A stretch of DNA of 64,000 nt, taken from Marisa cornuarietis (lineage: Eukaryota > Mollusca > Gastropoda > Architaenioglossa > Ampullariidae). The notes below the pieces were generated by a model. It had not been told where the DNA came from and ran no database searches. It worked only from the letters and a program-made list of their open reading frames with translations. Of the stretch, positions 1 to 9,623 are shown piece by piece (position 1 is the first letter of the stretch; the number at the start of each line of letters is the position of its first letter). The translations under genes were made by a program, and so were the position numbers. The stretch is taken from positions 1 through 64,000 of the forward strand of contig SMMW01000640.1 of the NCBI GenBank assembly GCA_004794655.1, given 5' to 3'.

Positions 1-94
1 AATATGATCAGTTTTCATGCTGCCTATAAACCACCTCTTCAACCTTTTAGTTGTTAACTTTAATCCGGAAGTACCTGAGAATCAATCCAATGTA

Positions 95-127
<33 letters not shown>

Positions 128-165
128 TATCCAATAAGTCTTCATTATTATTATTATTATTATTA
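95..165. repeat. Paired (TAA)n and (ATT)n microsatellites
   Basis: A TAA-type run (95-126) is followed after about 17 bases by an ATT-type run (144-165). The two runs are reverse complements, so a single strand could fold into an A/T-only hairpin. No coding signal is seen here. Confidence 0.9.
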
Positions 166-525
166 ACTTCATTAAAAACAAATAGTATTGTCTGCAAAAA
201 TTGACAATAGAACCTCCTCTGTTACCTTGATTTTCTTTATCTTCCTATATTAGTGATAGTAATTTTGCACAGATTCAGTATGAAAATGACGAAATTACAT
301 CTCCCTGCCTACAACTTGTTTTTAAACTAAGCCAACATGAGTGTTGTCTAATGAAATATATACACAAAAATATATTACTGTACAACATGACAAACCACAG
401 AGTGTGGAAAACCAAGCAGCTTGAGAGAGAGCTTTTAATAAATGACTAGGACACAGAGTCCAACGATTTGTTTAAAGTTTGCAGTAAGCAATAATCTCCA
501 ATATTATTGACTTGTGCATCATAAG
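166..525. other. AT-rich sequence with no gene; possible poly(A) signal
   Basis: I see no coding segment here. A minus-strand ATTAAA (434-439) lies about 90 bases beyond the stop codon of the gene relic at 526 and could be its old polyadenylation signal. That link is inference. Confidence 0.35.
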
Positions 526-1200
526 TCATTCTAATATTATCCCACATAAGCTACCTTTCTTAAATCCCCTCCGACATTCATCAGTAACAAAAGATAAGAC
601 ACATTGTAGTCGTTCATCGATACATGTTGGTGTAATCACACAGTCTACATTCAACAAAGAAATTGATTTCCAGTTTTGAATGGACTGCTTTGATTTCTGG
701 TCTGTAGGTAGACAAGTAATTGTGTCTTTGTGAGACTGATAGCTGACCTTTTAAAAACCTTCGTTGATTAAACTAACCAAAACAGTTCCAGCGTCCACAA
801 AATGAATTTAAAGAATCTGGGTCATACCTGTTTTATATTCTTTAACACAACAGCAGCTTTCTGCCTGTTAATTAGGATCGCCAACGACTCTGAAGCTTCA
901 GCAGTGAACAGGTGAGCAGCAAGTAACTCGTCCACGTTCACGTTTTCCGAGATTTCTACAGCCCCTGCCCCTCATCAACAGGTGGGACCACCTTTATAGT
1001 TTCATCTTCATGAAGAATAATGTTTCCGCTTCCTTTGTCTAGGAAACTCATGGATTAGTTTACAAAGTTTCTATTCTCCAAATTGTACAAATGCTTCATA
1101 ATATTTGTCTTCGTTTGGACCAATTTTACTTAGTCACACCTTCCAGTCTTTTGCTTCTTGGTTCTTGTAACTCTTTTTGGCAATCATCACTCTAACCTAG
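526..1200 (-). pseudogene. Degraded protein-coding relic, unknown identity
   Basis: The minus strand shows several adjoining open segments that read like real protein but are split by frameshifts and stops. The last segment (696 down to a TGA at 526-528) is 57 codons including the stop. It starts right after a CAG acceptor and contains QNWKSISLLN and FVTDECRRGF. A segment ending at 828 just before GTATGA contains NVDELLAAHLFTAEASESLA and is in phase 0 with the last segment. Upstream of a G-rich slip at about 960-970 the reading continues in another frame with GSGNIILHEDET. Above about 1065 a third frame carries NEDKYYEAFVQFGE and in-frame stops. The gap at 697-827 looks like an intron. I do not recognise the family. 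It could also be a living exon pair joined to unrelated sequence, or an unfamiliar mobile element. Confidence 0.45.
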
Positions 1201-1582
1201 CTATATTCATTTATCAACTGAAGTAAAAGAACGATTTTTATCCGGAACAAGCTTAAATCTAGGTACATAAACACTCCAACCAATTTATGGAATCTTTACT
1301 TTCATACAGAACAAAGTCTCCACCAGTCAGTCTTGTGTAGCCTTATTACCATTCGTTCCACATAAGTTACATTAAAAAATGCCAAAAGATTGAAATCAAA
1401 GTAGGAAGTAAAGATGTGAGATCAGGCCTCATACCTCATACATCAAGACCAGGACACAAGTTGACAGGACAAGGAATTCACATGAAGGAAATATAACAGC
1501 TGTACTGTACATGGTCAGGCTTAGTAACCCACACACCGCCATGTAAACACAGGCTGACAGAAAAAACAACAAAAAGGGAAAG

Positions 1583-1583
<1 letters not shown>
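1201..1583. other. No gene recognised
   Basis: This is mixed AT-rich sequence. A short minus-strand open stretch at about 1205-1300 may continue the degraded relic next to it, but it is too broken to assign. Confidence 0.3.

Positions 1584-1626
<43 letters not shown>
1584..1626. repeat. (CA)n microsatellite
   Basis: An uninterrupted CA run of about 43 bases. Confidence 0.95.
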
Positions 1627-1628
<2 letters not shown>

Positions 1629-1796
1629 CAAGTCAATGTCTAAACATATGTCAAAAAAGACAAAAAGAAAAAAACGTGGAAGTGGCCGCTGTACCATGGC
1701 AACGACTGCGGCAAACAAACATGTTCAGGGTTTTCTTATTCAGTCCAGTAACTCAGCTCTAAGGGTTTCATACTGACTCTGGTAAAAGCTGCTGCC

Positions 1797-1938
1797 ATGG
1801 TGATGTCTCCAGCAAATATTAGTACCGTGTGGGTGTTTCCAGTAGATGTTAGTACCGTGTCAGTGTTTCCAGTAGATGTTAGTACCGTGTCAGTGTTTCC
1901 AGTAGATGTTAATACCATGGTGGTGTCCCCAGTAAATA
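1797..1938. repeat. Minisatellite, left remnant (about 30-bp unit)
   Basis: About four units share the core CCAGTAGATGTTAGTACC. The same core continues on the far side of the LTR element (7840-8150), so the element split one array. The last five bases (1934-1938, AAATA) are the left target duplication. Confidence 0.85.
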
Positions 1939-2837
1939 TGTCAGGAACGCACGGAAAGTGTGGACAGGTCACACACAACACACACTGACCTCACAGCCTT
2001 CTTCACGTGTCCTTTCACACAACAAAATACAAAGACCTGCACATGGGCTCGAACGTTTCTATTAATCGGGTGAACGTAAATCTATACTTTACTAAATAAC
2101 AACAGAAAACTTCAGCACAAATATTCTACACTGAGTTTGCACCGAAACAAATTTATCTAAGCAGTTTATATTAAAGTCCTTCAAGTTCTCTCTTCTTCTG
2201 TTGTTGGGGGGGGGGGGGAAAGGGTCGACACGGCAAACAGTTCCCCTCTTTCAGTCTTGCTCTCTGGCGTTGATCATACGGACAGCCTACATTCACCAAA
2301 TAACTCCGACAGTCTAACGGCAGACAAATGATCAAGTCAATAAAAATTCCACAGTAGGTAAATCCACACAGTTCTACGATCTTCTCAAGAGATCACACAG
2401 CAGTTGAGAAAATTAGTAAATCGAGGAACCACACAGATAATATTTCTCCACACAGTTCTACGATCTTCTCAAGAGATCACACAGCAGTTGAGAAAATTAA
2501 TAAATCGAGGAACCACACAGTTAATATTTCTCCACACAGTTACTCTTTCTCCATACAGTTAATATTTCTTCACACCGTTAATATGTATCCACACAGTTAC
2601 TATTTATCCACACAGTTGCTATTTCTTCACACAGTTAATATTAATCCACACAGTACTATTAATTCCAACCTCTGTACCAAATTCTTCTTTCTCCCAGACT
2701 CTCACGTCTGCTTCTTCTTCCAATTTCTAAACAACGCCCCCTATCAACATTCAAACCAGGGGTCATAATCGCTATTCAATCAAGGGCGACAACCTCGTTA
2801 CTTCGACGTTCAGGGGTGGTAACACATGTTCATAACA
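1939..2837 (-). repeat. 3' LTR of the retrotransposon
   Basis: 899 bases, TG...CA ended. It holds a tandem duplication of about 85 bases (2365-2530) built around TCTACGATCTTCTCAAGAGA and a series of short CCACACAGTTAATATT-like units (2510-2660). It carries a long G run near 2208-2220. It is nearly identical to the copy at 6927-7823. Confidence 0.95.
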
Positions 2838-2850
2838 TTCCTCCCCTCCT
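2838..2850 (-). other. Polypurine tract of the retrotransposon
   Basis: On the minus strand AGGAGGGGAGGAA directly precedes the 3' LTR. This is the expected plus-strand primer for LTR retroelements. Confidence 0.88.
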
Positions 2851-2925
2851 ACAAAAAAAAATGTTCACATTTTTGCCTAACTACAATAGAACTGTTACGT
2901 TGTACGAAAAAATTATCTTACAGCC

Positions 2926-3309
2926 CTATGGAATTTCTTGATCCATTTCAGCCCTTGATAAGGCATCGGCTAATTTATTAGTGGTCCCCTTAATCGGCTG
3001 AATATCAAACTTAAACTCCTGGAGGGCTAAAGCCCACCGCATCACTCTGGCATTCTTATAAGGATTAGATGTGAGGAACGATAGGGGCTTGTGATCAGTA
3101 TGTAGGGTAAACTGTCTCCCATACAAATATCTAGACAGCTTCAGAACAGACCATACTATGGCTAAACACTCTCTTTCTACTGTGTTGTATCTCTTCTCTC
3201 TATCCAGTAATTTTCTACTCACATATATGACGGGTAAGAAACTGTTCTCAGTGTTGTAGGTGAAGAGGGCTGATGGAACTTCTGCACGTCGAGGGTATTG
3301 TTTTAGCAT
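2926..3309 (-). pseudogene. RNase H fragment of Ty3/Gypsy Pol
   Basis: This 127-codon frame aligns by eye with the RNase H domain that follows RT in Ty3/Gypsy Pol. It has YVSRKLLDREKRYNTVEREC (the glutamate block), LHTDHKPLSFL (the TDH block) and LADALSRAE (the C-terminal aspartate block). The first catalytic aspartate block, normally some 25 residues before the SRKL motif, is missing, and so is all of the RT. The frame starts just after a region with no Pol similarity, so this is a truncated remnant. It probably lacks activity because the first metal-binding residue is absent (inference). Nothing resembling integrase follows before the polypurine tract. Confidence 0.88.
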
Positions 3310-3451
3310 GTTTATGTAGTAGGTCTTCTGGTTTAATCATTTCCTTGAATATATCGATTACTTGTTCACTTTTTTTTTGCACTTCTTTATAGATTTAGAC
3401 AACTCTTCTGCTGTGGTATCCGGTTCACGACGATAGGCGATCAAAGTGTGT

Positions 3452-5110
3452 TTAAAGTTTTTTTTTTACAAGAGCAGATGGTGTTGCTGTTTTTCTTTTC
3501 TTGCGAACTCTCGTGATTTTCATCCTTTTGTTCTTGCCTACCAGCTCGAAGCTCAGCAGTAGGTATTGTAACTCCTTGAAAAGTGTTACATTGGAGTCCT
3601 CTACAAATACCTGTTCTTTCTTGGTTGTCCCCAGCCCTGTTATGGGTTCTGTGAAACTCTTCTGATGGATTTCACGATCTTTTGACAAGATGCCAATGAG
3701 TATCTTCTTCTCTGCTATGTCTTCTACTAACTGGCGTTTCAATCCCAGATATTCCTTTTGAGTTTCTCTCCTATCACCAAGTCTTTGTTCGAATTCTCTC
3801 ATTTGCTTTGTCAAACGTTCCACGGCTCGGTTAGCCTCCACACTGTTTAATTTCTCGACTTCCAGAGATCCTTCCAGGTCTCTAACACGAAGCTTTAAGC
3901 TTTCTGAGTTGAATTTCGTTTCCAGATGAGCTGTTCTTTCTGCCTCGGTGTTTCCTTCCAGAGAATTCAATCTTGTGATAGTATTATCAAGATCTTTCCT
4001 GAGTCTTTCCTCTCGTTCCTTGAAGGTTCTGATATCTGCTGAGGCTTTCAGTAGGTCATCACACTGATGCTTACGTCTCAACTCCAATTCATGAATCTTT
4101 TCTTTCAACTCACCAATGGTCGACTTCTGTTGTTGGCACAGTACAGCTAATCGATCTCTTTTCTTTTGGTTAACATCCATCTCGGCCTTGAGTTGAGCAA
4201 TTTCTTTGTCCCTGATCTCTAACTGCAGTCTACACTCACGACCTTCTGCATCTTCTGTTATGGTCTCTAGTGAGGAATCGCTTTGCTGTAATTCCATTCG
4301 GTTGTTCTTCTTTATATTCCATTGAACTGGTGGTAGAGTTAGGGGTTGAGGTCCCTGCATCTGGCGTTGGAATTGCGCGCGTGTGGTAACCGCTGCTGTT
4401 GGTTCTGACTCTTTCTCTTGTACATCAAATACCACCCGTTTTGTACCTCTCGTGTTTCCAATGATTAGGTCGACAACTGGATTTTCGATGACACAACATT
4501 TCAGGTCTCCACTGAAGAAAGGTGTCTCTACTGGAACACGTGCTAGAGGGAAGGTTTCAACCTTTCCACCAAAGGTAATACAAGATTGTTTCCCGTTCAG
4601 TCGGTCCTGTGGTTGAACCAAGGAGGCTCGTATACCGGAGATGGTTGCACCTGAGTCGCGTAGCACCTTAACTTGCTGTCCCCTAATCCGTCCTGGATAC
4701 AGATGTATCTTACCCAGCTCCTTCTCATCGGTGATTGAACACATAATAGCAACATTGGCTGGGGTTGGGTTGCTCTCATTTTTCCAATTTCCATTTGTGT
4801 TATCTTGGGGTCGATAGCTTGGACAAACCTTCGCTATATGTCCAAGTCCTCCACAGTTGAAGCAACGTCGTGGTGGTTTCCAACGATCAGGATGACAAGG
4901 GCTGTTTCGATCATATATGGTCGTTGGTGCTTCCTTCGGAACTGTTCTTATTGGTGGGGAGTGGGGTGGAGTCCTCCATGATTCATTCCTTCTGTAGGGA
5001 GGAGTATTTCGTTGTCTTGAAGATCGAGGAGAAGTAAATTGGTGTCTGTCCTGCTTTGGGCGAGCTGGCGGTGAAGAAGGAGGAGTGGCTTGTCCCACAT
5101 TTGCGAACAT
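3452..5110 (-). CDS. Gag CCHC knuckle, protease and fused coiled coil
   Basis: This is a 552-codon frame in three parts. Residues 1-110 are basic and proline-rich, with a perfect CX2CX4HX4C zinc knuckle (C83, C86, H91, C96), the nucleocapsid part of Gag. Residues about 130-225 are a retroviral-type aspartic protease with DSGAT at 152-156 and LIIGN near 215-219. Residues about 290-475 are a long heptad-like Lys/Glu/Leu-rich coiled coil that is not part of any Ty3/Gypsy polyprotein I know. The tail (about 520-552) is very basic. The coiled coil lies where RT should start, in frame with the protease and without introns, as expected for a captured cellular cDNA. The true reading start is upstream: this frame stays open past 5110, and Gag probably enters it by a frameshift at about 5110-5150. 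The source of the coiled coil is not recognised. Confidence 0.8.
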   Translation of the reverse strand: MFANVGQATPPSSPPARPKQDRHQFTSPRSSRQRNTPPYRRNESWRTPPHSPPIRTVPKEAPTTIYDRNSPCHPDRWKPPRRCFNCGGLGHIAKVCPSYRPQDNTNGNWKNESNPTPANVAIMCSITDEKELGKIHLYPGRIRGQQVKVLRDSGATISGIRASLVQPQDRLNGKQSCITFGGKVETFPLARVPVETPFFSGDLKCCVIENPVVDLIIGNTRGTKRVVFDVQEKESEPTAAVTTRAQFQRQMQGPQPLTLPPVQWNIKKNNRMELQQSDSSLETITEDAEGRECRLQLEIRDKEIAQLKAEMDVNQKKRDRLAVLCQQQKSTIGELKEKIHELELRRKHQCDDLLKASADIRTFKEREERLRKDLDNTITRLNSLEGNTEAERTAHLETKFNSESLKLRVRDLEGSLEVEKLNSVEANRAVERLTKQMREFEQRLGDRRETQKEYLGLKRQLVEDIAEKKILIGILSKDREIHQKSFTEPITGLGTTKKEQVFVEDSNVTLFKELQYLLLSFELVGKNKRMKITRVRKKRKTATPSALVKKKL

Positions 5111-6171
5111 GATAGTTTCTGTTCGTCTTGCCGGAGATTTCTGGGGTGTGCTTGGCGATAACGTTCAGCACTGTCAATCATTTCATTAGCGTTCTGAAAA
5201 TCTCTTTCTCTCAGAAATACGGCTAAATCTCTAGATACACTTTGCAGTACTTGTTCTCTGACTAGCAGATCATGCAATCCTTCATAAGTTTTTTGGACTT
5301 TGGATAAGTCAATCCACCTGTTGAACAATCCGATTAGTCGGGCTTGAAAAGAATGCATTGACTCTTGAGATTGGGGTTTCACCGATCTAAATTTTTCTCT
5401 GTATCCTTCGGCTGTGCACTGAAACTTGAGTAATAGTTCTCTTTTGAGCACATCATAATCCACGGGGCCCTGTACACATAGGTTATCATATAGCTGGAGG
5501 GCTTCTCCGTGAAAAGAAGTGGCGATTTGTAATGGCCAGATATCTCTGGTCCATTTAAGGGACTGCGCCTGAGCCTCAAATCGATTCAAAAATGCGTTGA
5601 TATCGTCTTCGTCCTCTTTGAAGGCGGGGAGTTTATGTGTGAGTCCTTTTGGGGTTTGGTTCCCATTACTCCTCGTCGCGCTGGAATCGGTCTCTCTCTC
5701 TAAACGTAGTTTCTCTAATTCGAACTGACGCTCGGCCTCTCTTTCTCTTGCGGCCCTTTCAGCTTCTTTTTCTTTAGCTATCCTGTCAGCTTCTTTTTCT
5801 AATCTATCTGCTTCTCTCTCTTTGTCTAATCTTTCTGCTTCTGCTAATCTTTCTGCTTCTTTCTCTCTGGCTAATCTTTCTGCTTCTTTCTCTCTGGCTA
5901 ATCTTTCTGCTTCTTTCTCTCTGGCTAATCTTTCTGCTTCTTTCTCTCTGGCTAATCTTTCTGCTTCTTTCTCTCTGGCTAATCTTTCTGCTTCTTTCTC
6001 TCTGGCTAATCTTTCTGCTTCTTTCTCTCTGGCTAATCTTTCTGTATATCTGTCCTGCCTTTCAATGCACTGAAATACATACTTTGTAAGGGCTTCTTCT
6101 TTCAATCCCAACAGTTGTCCTTCTTTCATAAAGTCGGCTACCTCCCTAACGGATTCAGCCATGGTTAACAC
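4948..6171 (-). CDS. gag: Retrotransposon Gag with SCAN-like capsid domain
   Basis: This frame has 407 codons from a Met at 6171; a second Met lies three codons in. Order: a short leader; a highly charged segment with about eight copies of a 9-residue ERLAREKEA-type unit (residues about 42-110); then a capsid region (about 165-345) with FLNRFEAQAQSL, FHGEALQLYDNL, YREKFRSVKP and LVREQVLQSVSRDL. The last part resembles SCAN domains, which are known to derive from Gag of a Gypsy group. The final 60 or so codons look like out-of-frame read-through, because the proper nucleocapsid continues in the overlapping frame at 5110. A C4 stretch on the minus strand at about 5142-5145 is a likely place for a one-base indel. 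A programmed minus-one shift is possible, but I see no classic slippery heptamer. Confidence 0.85.
   Translation of the reverse strand: MLTMAESVREVADFMKEGQLLGLKEEALTKYVFQCIERQDRYTERLAREKEAERLAREKEAERLAREKEAERLAREKEAERLAREKEAERLAREKEAERLAREKEAERLAEAERLDKEREADRLEKEADRIAKEKEAERAAREREAERQFELEKLRLERETDSSATRSNGNQTPKGLTHKLPAFKEDEDDINAFLNRFEAQAQSLKWTRDIWPLQIATSFHGEALQLYDNLCVQGPVDYDVLKRELLLKFQCTAEGYREKFRSVKPQSQESMHSFQARLIGLFNRWIDLSKVQKTYEGLHDLLVREQVLQSVSRDLAVFLRERDFQNANEMIDSAERYRQAHPRNLRQDEQKLSCSQMWDKPLLLLHRQLAQSRTDTNLLLLDLQDNEILLPTEGMNHGGLHPTPHQ
5840..6046 (-). repeat. 27-bp coding minisatellite inside gag
   Basis: About eight nearly perfect 27-bp units lie inside gag, each coding nine residues of the ERLAREKEA type. 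Because 27 is a multiple of three, copy-number changes keep the frame. The opposite strand is also open here (5822-6073), but that is a shadow. Confidence 0.92.
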
Positions 6172-6907
6172 CTCTCCAACACAATTACTCTACTATGTTT
6201 ACAAAAAGGGAGCACCCTACTATCAAAGCTTCTAATAAGGCAGAAAATACAACCAGAATTGCAATAAGTCTAAGCTACTGGCATGTCAACATCAATCAGG
6301 CAAAACAAAAATTATCTTCAAGGAATGCAACTGGGTTACAAAATAACATCAATATCAGTCTTAACTTGTTCAAAACTAGTCACTCAGATTTCTAGATCTA
6401 TTAACAATCCTAAAGTACCGTACGAGTACATCAAAATAATCCAAGGGCGACAACTTATTCAAACATCCAATGACTTCACATAAATTAATAAGTGAACACG
6501 CAAGGCCCAGAATTATTTTTTTTTATAAAAATAAAACAAGACAGATAACTACAGGATAGAGAACATCCACTCTCACTTTCGGTTTCTGCATACACTTTCA
6601 CACAGAATAGTGAGCTTGGAAAATAAAGACGAGAGGCAAAGTAGAAACAGAGGCTAATTCCTTACTACGGGTAGAACTTTACACACCCGTAGACCCGTGA
6701 AGCTGGAGACGGGGAAACTGCACCACGCCCAACATGTAACACTTAAACACTGAGCAAATATAAATAAGTACAACCGCTTTGCAAAATTCTCAAAGATAAA
6801 TAATTAACTGCCAACCTTCTACCACTAAGTCCCAGGGGAATCACAAACACTGAATCGAAGACCCACTTTCACCCGACTCTGTACCAAACGAAACAAACCC
6901 ACGACAG
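6172..6907 (-). other. 5' leader of the retrotransposon
   Basis: About 735 bases lie between the primer-binding site and Gag with no supported coding frame. This fits an untranslated leader that could hold packaging signals. The function is inferred from position only. Confidence 0.6.
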
Positions 6908-6925
6908 ATCACGTCGGGGTCACCA
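6908..6925 (-). other. Primer-binding site for tRNA-Trp
   Basis: The plus strand reads ATCACGTCGGGGTCACCA, the 3' end of animal tRNA-Trp including CCA, as I recall that sequence. The minus strand is therefore complementary to the tRNA over 18 bases, one base inside the 5' LTR. Confidence 0.9.
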
Positions 6926-6926
6926 A

Positions 6927-7823
6927 TGTCAGGAACGCACGGGAAGTGTGGACAGGTCACACACAACACACACTGACCTCACAGCCTTCTTCACGTGTCC
7001 TTTCACACAACAAAATACAAAGACCTGCACATGGGCTCGAACGTTTCTATTAATCGGGTGAACGTAAATCTATACTTTACTAAATAACAACAGAAAACTT
7101 CAGCACAAATATTCTACACTGAGTTTGCACCGAAACAAATATATCTAAGCAGTTTATATTAAAGTCCTTCAAGTTCTCTCTTCTTCTGTTGTTGGGGGGG
7201 GGGGAAAGGGTCGACACGGCAAACAGTTCCCCTCTTTCAGTCTTGCTCTCTGGCGTTGATCATACGGACAGCCTACATTCACCAAATAACTCCGACAGTC
7301 TAACGGCAGACAAATGATCAAGTCAATAAAAATTCCACAGTAGGTAAATCCACACAGTTCTACGATCTTCTCAAGAGATCACACAGCAGTTGAGAAAATT
7401 AGTAAATCGAGGAACCACACAGATAATATTTCTCCACACAGTTCTACGATCTTCTCAAGAGATCACACAGCAGTTGAGAAAATTAATAAATCGAGGAACC
7501 ACACAGTTAATATTTCTCCACACAGTTACTCTTTCTCCATACAGTTAATATTTCTTCACACAGTTAATATTAATCCACACAGTTACTATTTATCCACACA
7601 GTTGCTATTTCTTCACACAGTTAATATTAATCCACACAGTACTATTAATTCCAACCTCTGTACCAAATTCCTCTTTTTCCTAGACGCTCACGTCTGCTTC
7701 TTCTTCCAATTTCTAAACAACGCCCCCTATCAACATTCAAACCAGGGGTCATAATCGCTATTCAATCAAGGGCGACAACCTCGTTACTTCGACGTTCAGG
7801 GGTGGTAACTCATGTTCATAACA
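6927..7823 (-). repeat. 5' LTR of the retrotransposon
   Basis: 897 bases, near-identical to 1939-2837. Visible differences include GGGAAGTG versus GGAAAGTG near the start, a shorter G run, and small changes in the ACACAGTTAATATT units. Transcription toward lower coordinates should begin inside it. No clear TATA box was located. Confidence 0.95.
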
Positions 7824-7839
7824 AAATACAAGTAACATT

Positions 7840-8160
7840 TTTCACAGTAGATATTAGTACCATTGTTCTCAGTAATACCATTGTTCCCAGTAGATGTCAG
7901 TACCATTATTCTCAGTAGTACCATTGTTCCCTGTAGATGTTATTACCATTGTCTCCAGTAGATGTTAGTACCATTGTCTCCAGTAGATGCTAGTACCATT
8001 GTTCTCAGTAGTACCATTGTTCCCTGTAGATGTTATTACCATTGTCTCCAGTAGATGTTAGTACCATTGTCTCCAGTAGATGTTAGTACCATTGTCTCCA
8101 GTAGATGTTAGTACCATTGTCTCCAGTAGATGTTAGTACAATGGTAGTGTCTGAAGTAAT
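7840..8160. repeat. Minisatellite, right remnant (about 25-bp unit)
   Basis: Units share GTAGATGTTAGTACCATTGT. Some carry an extra CTCAGTAGTACCATTGTTCC insert, which gives a mixed-length higher-order pattern. It continues the array seen at 1797-1938. Confidence 0.88.
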
Positions 8161-8543
8161 TGTTGGTGCCATGGTAGTGTCTCCTTATGAAAAGTCAGTT
8201 TATCTCAAATTGCAGTCTACATTGTGAGTGACGTGTACAAAACACTATTTGTGGCGATAGTACCCCCCACCCAACCACACACACACACGCGTCTGATTAA
8301 CGGCTTCCGCTGGGGAGAGTATCTTCACTGGGGGAGGGGGTCCTTTTACTCGGGGCTTACATCCTGCGTGGTTTCTCCTTAATCATCCAATAGTCAAGTA
8401 TCTATGTATCTACTGGCCCTGCTCCATTCAAACCCGCCTCCTCTCCGGAAGTCACAAGTATGCTGATTTGTCACCGACAAGCAATCGTCATCTGTGGGAC
8501 TTTCATACCTCTTTCTCATCCGTCTCTCTCTCTCTCACACACA

Positions 8544-8582
<39 letters not shown>

Positions 8583-8886
8583 TTATACACACACGACCAC
8601 ACATCCATCTCTCTGTGTCACTTAACTAGCCACCTTTTCTAGGAACAACAATATTACTTGTATCCACCTAACACAAGGGCGTAGTTTATCTTTGAAAGTG
8701 TTGATAGCACCACAGTCCTAACAGCTTTGTACTAACACAGTCCAAACATTTCAAACAGCCACAGAGTTTTCAATTAAACTGCTTTCATACGCAGACTATT
8801 AGTGTGTGCTTATGGTGTGCTTCTGGTGTCCTTCTGGTGTGCTTATGTGTTCTTATGGTGTGCTTATGGTGGACTAATCCCTTTAA
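8161..8886. other. No gene; (CA)n at 8537-8581
   Basis: Unique-looking sequence with a CA microsatellite of about 45 bases and a short imperfect tandem of TTATGGTGTGCTT-like units at about 8805-8870. I see no exon. Confidence 0.6.
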
Positions 8887-9569
8887 AAATCCCTTTACTA
8901 CTTTTTGAGGACTTTAGGTAGACTACGGCCCATGCTGACTCAAGCTGCTGCCAACTCACTTGCTGTGGCTACCATCATATCAAGATTAGACTACTGTAAT
9001 AGTGCATTGTGGGGTATACCTGCTACGCAGTTGGATCGACTCCAAAGAGTTCAAAACACAGCCGCCAGGATTGTCACCCGTGCAAAGTGGTCCACTGAGC
9101 ACATCACCCCTATCCTACAGAGCCTTCACTGGCTCCCAGTGAAAAAGCGCATTGACCACAAAGTGCTTTCGATTGCACAGTCCTGCATGTTTAAAACTGC
9201 TCCTGACTATTTACAAGAGGTAGTTCCTCCTTACCGGCCGTCACGTGGTCTGCACTCTGGCTCCCAGTCACGCTTCTGTCTCCCTGCAGTGGAAGACACA
9301 AACAAGAAGACACTGGAGCCAGGGCCTTCACAAACGCGGCACCTAAACTGTGGAATGCCCTGCCATCGTCATTGTCCACCATCACCTCACCAACCACGTT
9401 TCGAAAAAGACTGAAGACCCATCTGTTTACTTAAGACGGACTTAAACTTAAACAACCAAGCAACACTTGTGTCTTTATTTTTTACTTTCCTGGTGTTTAT
9501 CTTTTTTTTTTTTTTTTTTGCTGCGCAATGAGCATTCTTCCGAATGGATACCTGCGCATTACAAATGGA

Positions 9570-9623
<54 letters not shown>
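8887..9623 (+). mobile_element. CR1/L2-like LINE 3' end with CAT tail
   Basis: The frame from about 8905 encodes the end of a LINE reverse transcriptase: SRLDYCNSALWGIP, LDRLQRVQNTAARIVTR, LQSLHWLPVKKRI and a VVPPYRPSRGL block, typical of the C-terminal region of CR1/L2-type elements. A frameshift near 9300 moves the last part (ending TTFRKRLKTHLFT) into another frame that stops at about 9434. An untranslated tail with a T run follows, and then a (CAT)n microsatellite (9570-9623), the usual 3' end of such elements. The upstream RT core and endonuclease are absent, as expected for 5' truncation during insertion. The copy is dead. Confidence 0.88.

Larger units (their letters stand above)
1939..7823 (-). 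mobile_element. Ty3/Gypsy-type LTR retrotransposon, non-autonomous
   Basis: The element is bounded by two direct LTRs that begin TGTCAGGAACG and end GTTCATAACA on the plus strand. It is flanked by the 5-bp duplication AAATA (1934-1938 and 7824-7828). It reads on the minus strand: 5' LTR (7823-6927), primer-binding site, leader of about 0.7 kb, Gag, CCHC knuckle plus protease, a coiled-coil region, an RNase H fragment, polypurine tract, 3' LTR (2837-1939). RT polymerase motifs and integrase are absent: only about 75 bases separate the RNase H frame from the polypurine tract. The two LTRs differ at only a few positions and in the length of a G run, which implies a fairly recent insertion. Mobilisation would need enzymes from a related complete element (inference from structure). 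Confidence 0.93.

Noticed and set aside
5822..6073. Plus-strand Leu/Ser/Ala-rich frame
   Set aside because: It is the complement of the gag coding repeat.
6908..6925. tRNA-Trp 3' end as a possible tRNA gene
   Set aside because: Only the terminal 18 bases with CCA are present and they sit one base from the LTR, so this is the primer-binding site.
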